DNA from: Paenisporosarcina quisquiliarum_A
GTDB lineage: Bacteria; Bacillota; Bacilli; Bacillales_A; Planococcaceae
Length of the DNA: 64,000 nt
NCBI RefSeq assembly: GCF_043641925.1
Contig: NZ_JBHZRU010000005.1
Location: forward strand, 104,789 to 168,788
Reading direction: 5' to 3'
The notes beneath the pieces were generated by a model, which did not search any database, was not told the DNA's origin, and saw only the letters and a list, made by a program, of their open reading frames with translations. Of the stretch, positions 62,996 through 64,000 are shown piece by piece. The position numbers were made by a program, and so were the translations under genes. How positions within the stretch are numbered: the first letter of the stretch is position 1; each line of letters begins with the position of its first letter.

Positions 62996-63002
62996 TCAAC
63001 TA

Positions 63003-63032
63003 AACTCCGTACATTTTGTACGGAGTTTTCTT
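63003..63032 (+). terminator. Terminator after etfA
   Basis: Perfect 10-bp stem AACTCCGTAC/GTACGGAGTT (63003-63012, 63018-63027), T-rich tail. Confidence 0.9.
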
Positions 63033-63088
63033 GTTGATGAAAATTTATTAATGCTATATATTATAATGAAATTCGAATTAATTTGATT

Positions 63089-63204
63089 TCCACTTCAGGC
63101 GGACGCTTTCCGTGGGCACGGCTTCAAGCTCCTCGTCACTTTGTTCCTTTGGGGCTTTCAGCTCGTGCTATTCCCACTGGAGTCGCCGCCTTGCGCTCCA
63201 ATCA
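63089..63204 (+). repeat. GC-rich interspersed repeat, copy 1
   Basis: About 115 bp of GC-rich sequence in an AT-rich setting: CTTCAGGCGGACGCTTTCC, then GTGGGCACGGCTTCAAGC, CTCGTGCTATTCCCACTGG and AGTCGCCGCC. It is shared in inverted, diverged form with copy 2 at 63431. Repeats of this type occur many times in Planococcaceae and related genomes (from memory). No coding potential. Confidence 0.8.
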
Positions 63205-63430
63205 ACGATCTCTGCTTAAACGGATAATTGACAATAATACCACTTAACTGATTGCTGGTTTTGTATAAATATATTTCAAATGATTAATAAAGAAGCTTGT
63301 TGTCTATTCCTTTCGTTTATCTCTGAAGCAATAGACAACCATTTTCCAATTAGTAGAGATTAGAGTTGCTATTTTATAATAAACAAAATGGATAAAATTA
63401 TATTCAAATTTAAACGATTTCTAGTTGTTT
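63205..63430. other. AT-rich spacer between the inverted repeats
   Basis: No ORF, terminator or further repeat seen. AACGGATAATTGACAATAATACC near 63218 is promoter-like only in part. Confidence 0.35.
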
Positions 63431-63525
63431 GGAATGGAGGCGGCGACTCCGAGGGGATCAGCACGAGATTTAGACCCTGGACTGAGCATCGCGAGGGAAG
63501 CGGCTAAAGCCGTGCCCCCCGGAAA
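63431..63525 (-). repeat. GC-rich interspersed repeat, copy 2 (inverted, truncated)
   Basis: The complement of this stretch aligns with copy 1: TTTCCGGGGGGCACGGCTTT at one end and CTCGTGCTGATCCCCTCGG and AGTCGCCGCC at the other. The match stops at GGAAA (63521-63525). Copy 1 would continue with GCGTCCGCCTGAAG there, so the end is cut exactly where the IS110 element begins. Confidence 0.75.
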
Positions 63526-63538
63526 CATACTAACATTA

Positions 63539-63580
63539 GTAGTACAAACCAAGGCCACGGTTTGTGCTACTATTTTTTTG
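63539..63580 (+). terminator. Strong hairpin with T run at the IS left end
   Basis: A 12-bp stem GTAGTACAAACC (63539-63550) with GGTTTGTGCTAC (63559-63570, one G-U), loop AAGGCCAC, then TATTTTTTTG. It would shield the element from outside transcription. Confidence 0.85.
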
Positions 63581-63757
63581 TAGAAGTGAAGGGAAGTCGT
63601 GCGGACGCTGGGGTCTTAGAATCCGAATCAGGAAACCGACTCACTTCACACCCTTATCAGAATCAGATTAGTATGTTGGGTCTTCGAGACCGTGTATAAG
63701 AAAGTGGAATCGATAAGGCACTGTGATGGACTTCTATGAAGAATGAAAAAGGAGGAA
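63581..63757 (+). ncRNA. Candidate IS110 bridge RNA
   Basis: Two large stem-loops can be drawn. First: GTGAAG/CTTCAC plus AGTCG/CGACT (63586-63599 with 63637-63649), enclosing GCGGACGCT (63601-63609) and GGAAAC (63631-63636). Second: CTTAT/ATAAG (63653-63657, 63696-63700), enclosing TTAGTATGTT (63668-63677) and a perfect GGTCT-TCG-AGACC hairpin (63679-63691). TTAGTATGTT is the exact complement of the element's left end AACATACTAA (63524-63533), as a donor guide should be. GCGGACGCT occurs in the neighbouring repeat. Ends of the RNA are approximate. Confidence 0.65.
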
Positions 63758-63761
63758 ACGT

Positions 63762-64000
63762 ATGAAACACGTTATCGCTTTTGATGTCAGTATGGGAAAA
63801 AGTACGATGGTCGTTTACGATCACAATCAGCACTGCCACCATGAAGGCGAATTGGAACATAACCAAACCGGTTTTCAATCACTAAAAAAGCGCATTGATT
63901 CCTTAACAGATCTCGATGGTCAAGTGCCTGAAATCGTATTCGAAGCTACAGGAGTCTATTCGCAAGGTCTTGAGAAATTCCTGCAGGAAAATCAATATCC
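63762..64000 (+). CDS. IS110-family DEDD transposase (N-terminal part)
   Basis: 79 codons before the window edge. MKHVIAFDVSMGKSTMVVYD carries the first catalytic Asp of the RuvC-like DEDD domain, and EIVFEATGVYSQGLEKFL the Glu of the conserved EATG(V/P)Y motif. These are standard for IS110 transposases. AAGGAGGAAACGT precedes the ATG. The C-terminal serine-containing domain is outside, so completeness cannot be judged. Confidence 0.92.
   Translation, partial: MKHVIAFDVSMGKSTMVVYDHNQHCHHEGELEHNQTGFQSLKKRIDSLTDLDGQVPEIVFEATGVYSQGLEKFLQENQY

Larger units (their letters stand above)
63524..64000 (+). mobile_element. IS110-family insertion sequence, left end
   Basis: The element is inferred to begin near 63524-63526, where the interspersed repeat is interrupted, and continues past the window edge. 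It has a strong hairpin, a structured non-coding stretch of about 180 nt and then the transposase. A long non-coding left end before the transposase is characteristic of the IS110 group, which carries the bridge RNA there. The left boundary is inferred, not proven. Confidence 0.75.

Noticed and set aside
63663..63878. 71-residue reverse ORF
   Set aside because: It is antisense to the IS110 transposase start and the candidate bridge RNA; no coding signs.
1..64000. CRISPR arrays, tRNA or rRNA genes, prophage or defence islands
   Set aside because: Both strands were read for regular spaced repeats, cloverleaf ends and typical defence genes; none was seen.

Overview
The window is about 37% G+C by eye and comes from a spore-forming, low-GC Gram-positive bacterium of the order Bacillales. 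Gene order follows the Bacillus subtilis ytkL-ytoI-ytpI-nrnA-dnaE, accDA-pfkA-pyk, citZ-icd-mdh, phoPR-polA-mutM-coaE-gapB-speD-nrdR-dnaBI-thrS-infC-rpmI-rplT-ysdAB, pheST-rnhC-zapA-polX-mutS2 and lcfA-fadR-fadB-etfBA blocks. SspI and YtvI mark it as a spore former. The extra genes (hflKC between phoR and polA, a GntR regulator directly before accD, no malic enzyme there) and the GC-rich interspersed repeats near the right end suggest a Planococcaceae/Caryophanaceae member such as Sporosarcina, Paenisporosarcina or Psychrobacillus. That family call is inference.

Layout. 1-8.2 kb: an M24 peptidase (cut by the left edge), a metallo-beta-lactamase-fold hydrolase, the CBS/DRTGG regulator-like YtoI, YtpI, the nanoRNase NrnA, the replicative polymerase DnaE and a small lipoprotein. 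8.4-13.9 kb: a FadR-type GntR regulator with its own palindromic operator, acetyl-CoA carboxytransferase (accDA), phosphofructokinase and pyruvate kinase. 13.9-19.1 kb: FxsA and YtvI membrane proteins, then the TCA genes citZ, icd and mdh. 19.2-30.4 kb: a MaoC-like protein, phoPR, hflKC, polA, mutM, coaE, gapB and speD. 30.5-33.4 kb: nrdR and the helicase-loading genes dnaB and dnaI. 33.5-37.2 kb: a Fur-box-controlled ferric-iron ABC importer. 37.2-43.8 kb: T-box/thrS, L20 leader/infC-rpmI-rplT, ysdA, ysdB, a dUTPase and an M42 peptidase. 44-46.2 kb: a small accessory patch (Cys/Lys-rich protein, HTH regulator with two membrane proteins, sspI). 46.2-57.9 kb: an rRNA methylase, T-box/pheST, rnhC, zapA, a CvpA protein, polX, mutS2, a DUF350 protein and an unlisted 26-residue membrane microprotein. 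58-63 kb: the fatty-acid degradation operon with FadR boxes. 63-64 kb: two inverted copies of a GC-rich repeat and the left end of an IS110-family element.

Regulation is unusually readable from sequence. There are two T-boxes, an L20 leader, a Fur box, two FadR-like boxes, a CcpN-like box on gapB, a GntR operator on the acc operon, a large palindromic operator before the HTH operon, a possible attenuator before citZ and a structured speD leader whose pyrimidine run can pair with the ribosome binding site.

The two most interesting signals are at the right end and at speD. The 180 nt before the IS110 transposase folds into two stem-loops. One loop carries a 10-nt exact complement of the element's own left end, and the other carries a 9-mer of the adjacent repeat, as expected of a bridge RNA. 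The speD leader looks like a translational switch that I cannot assign to a known class.
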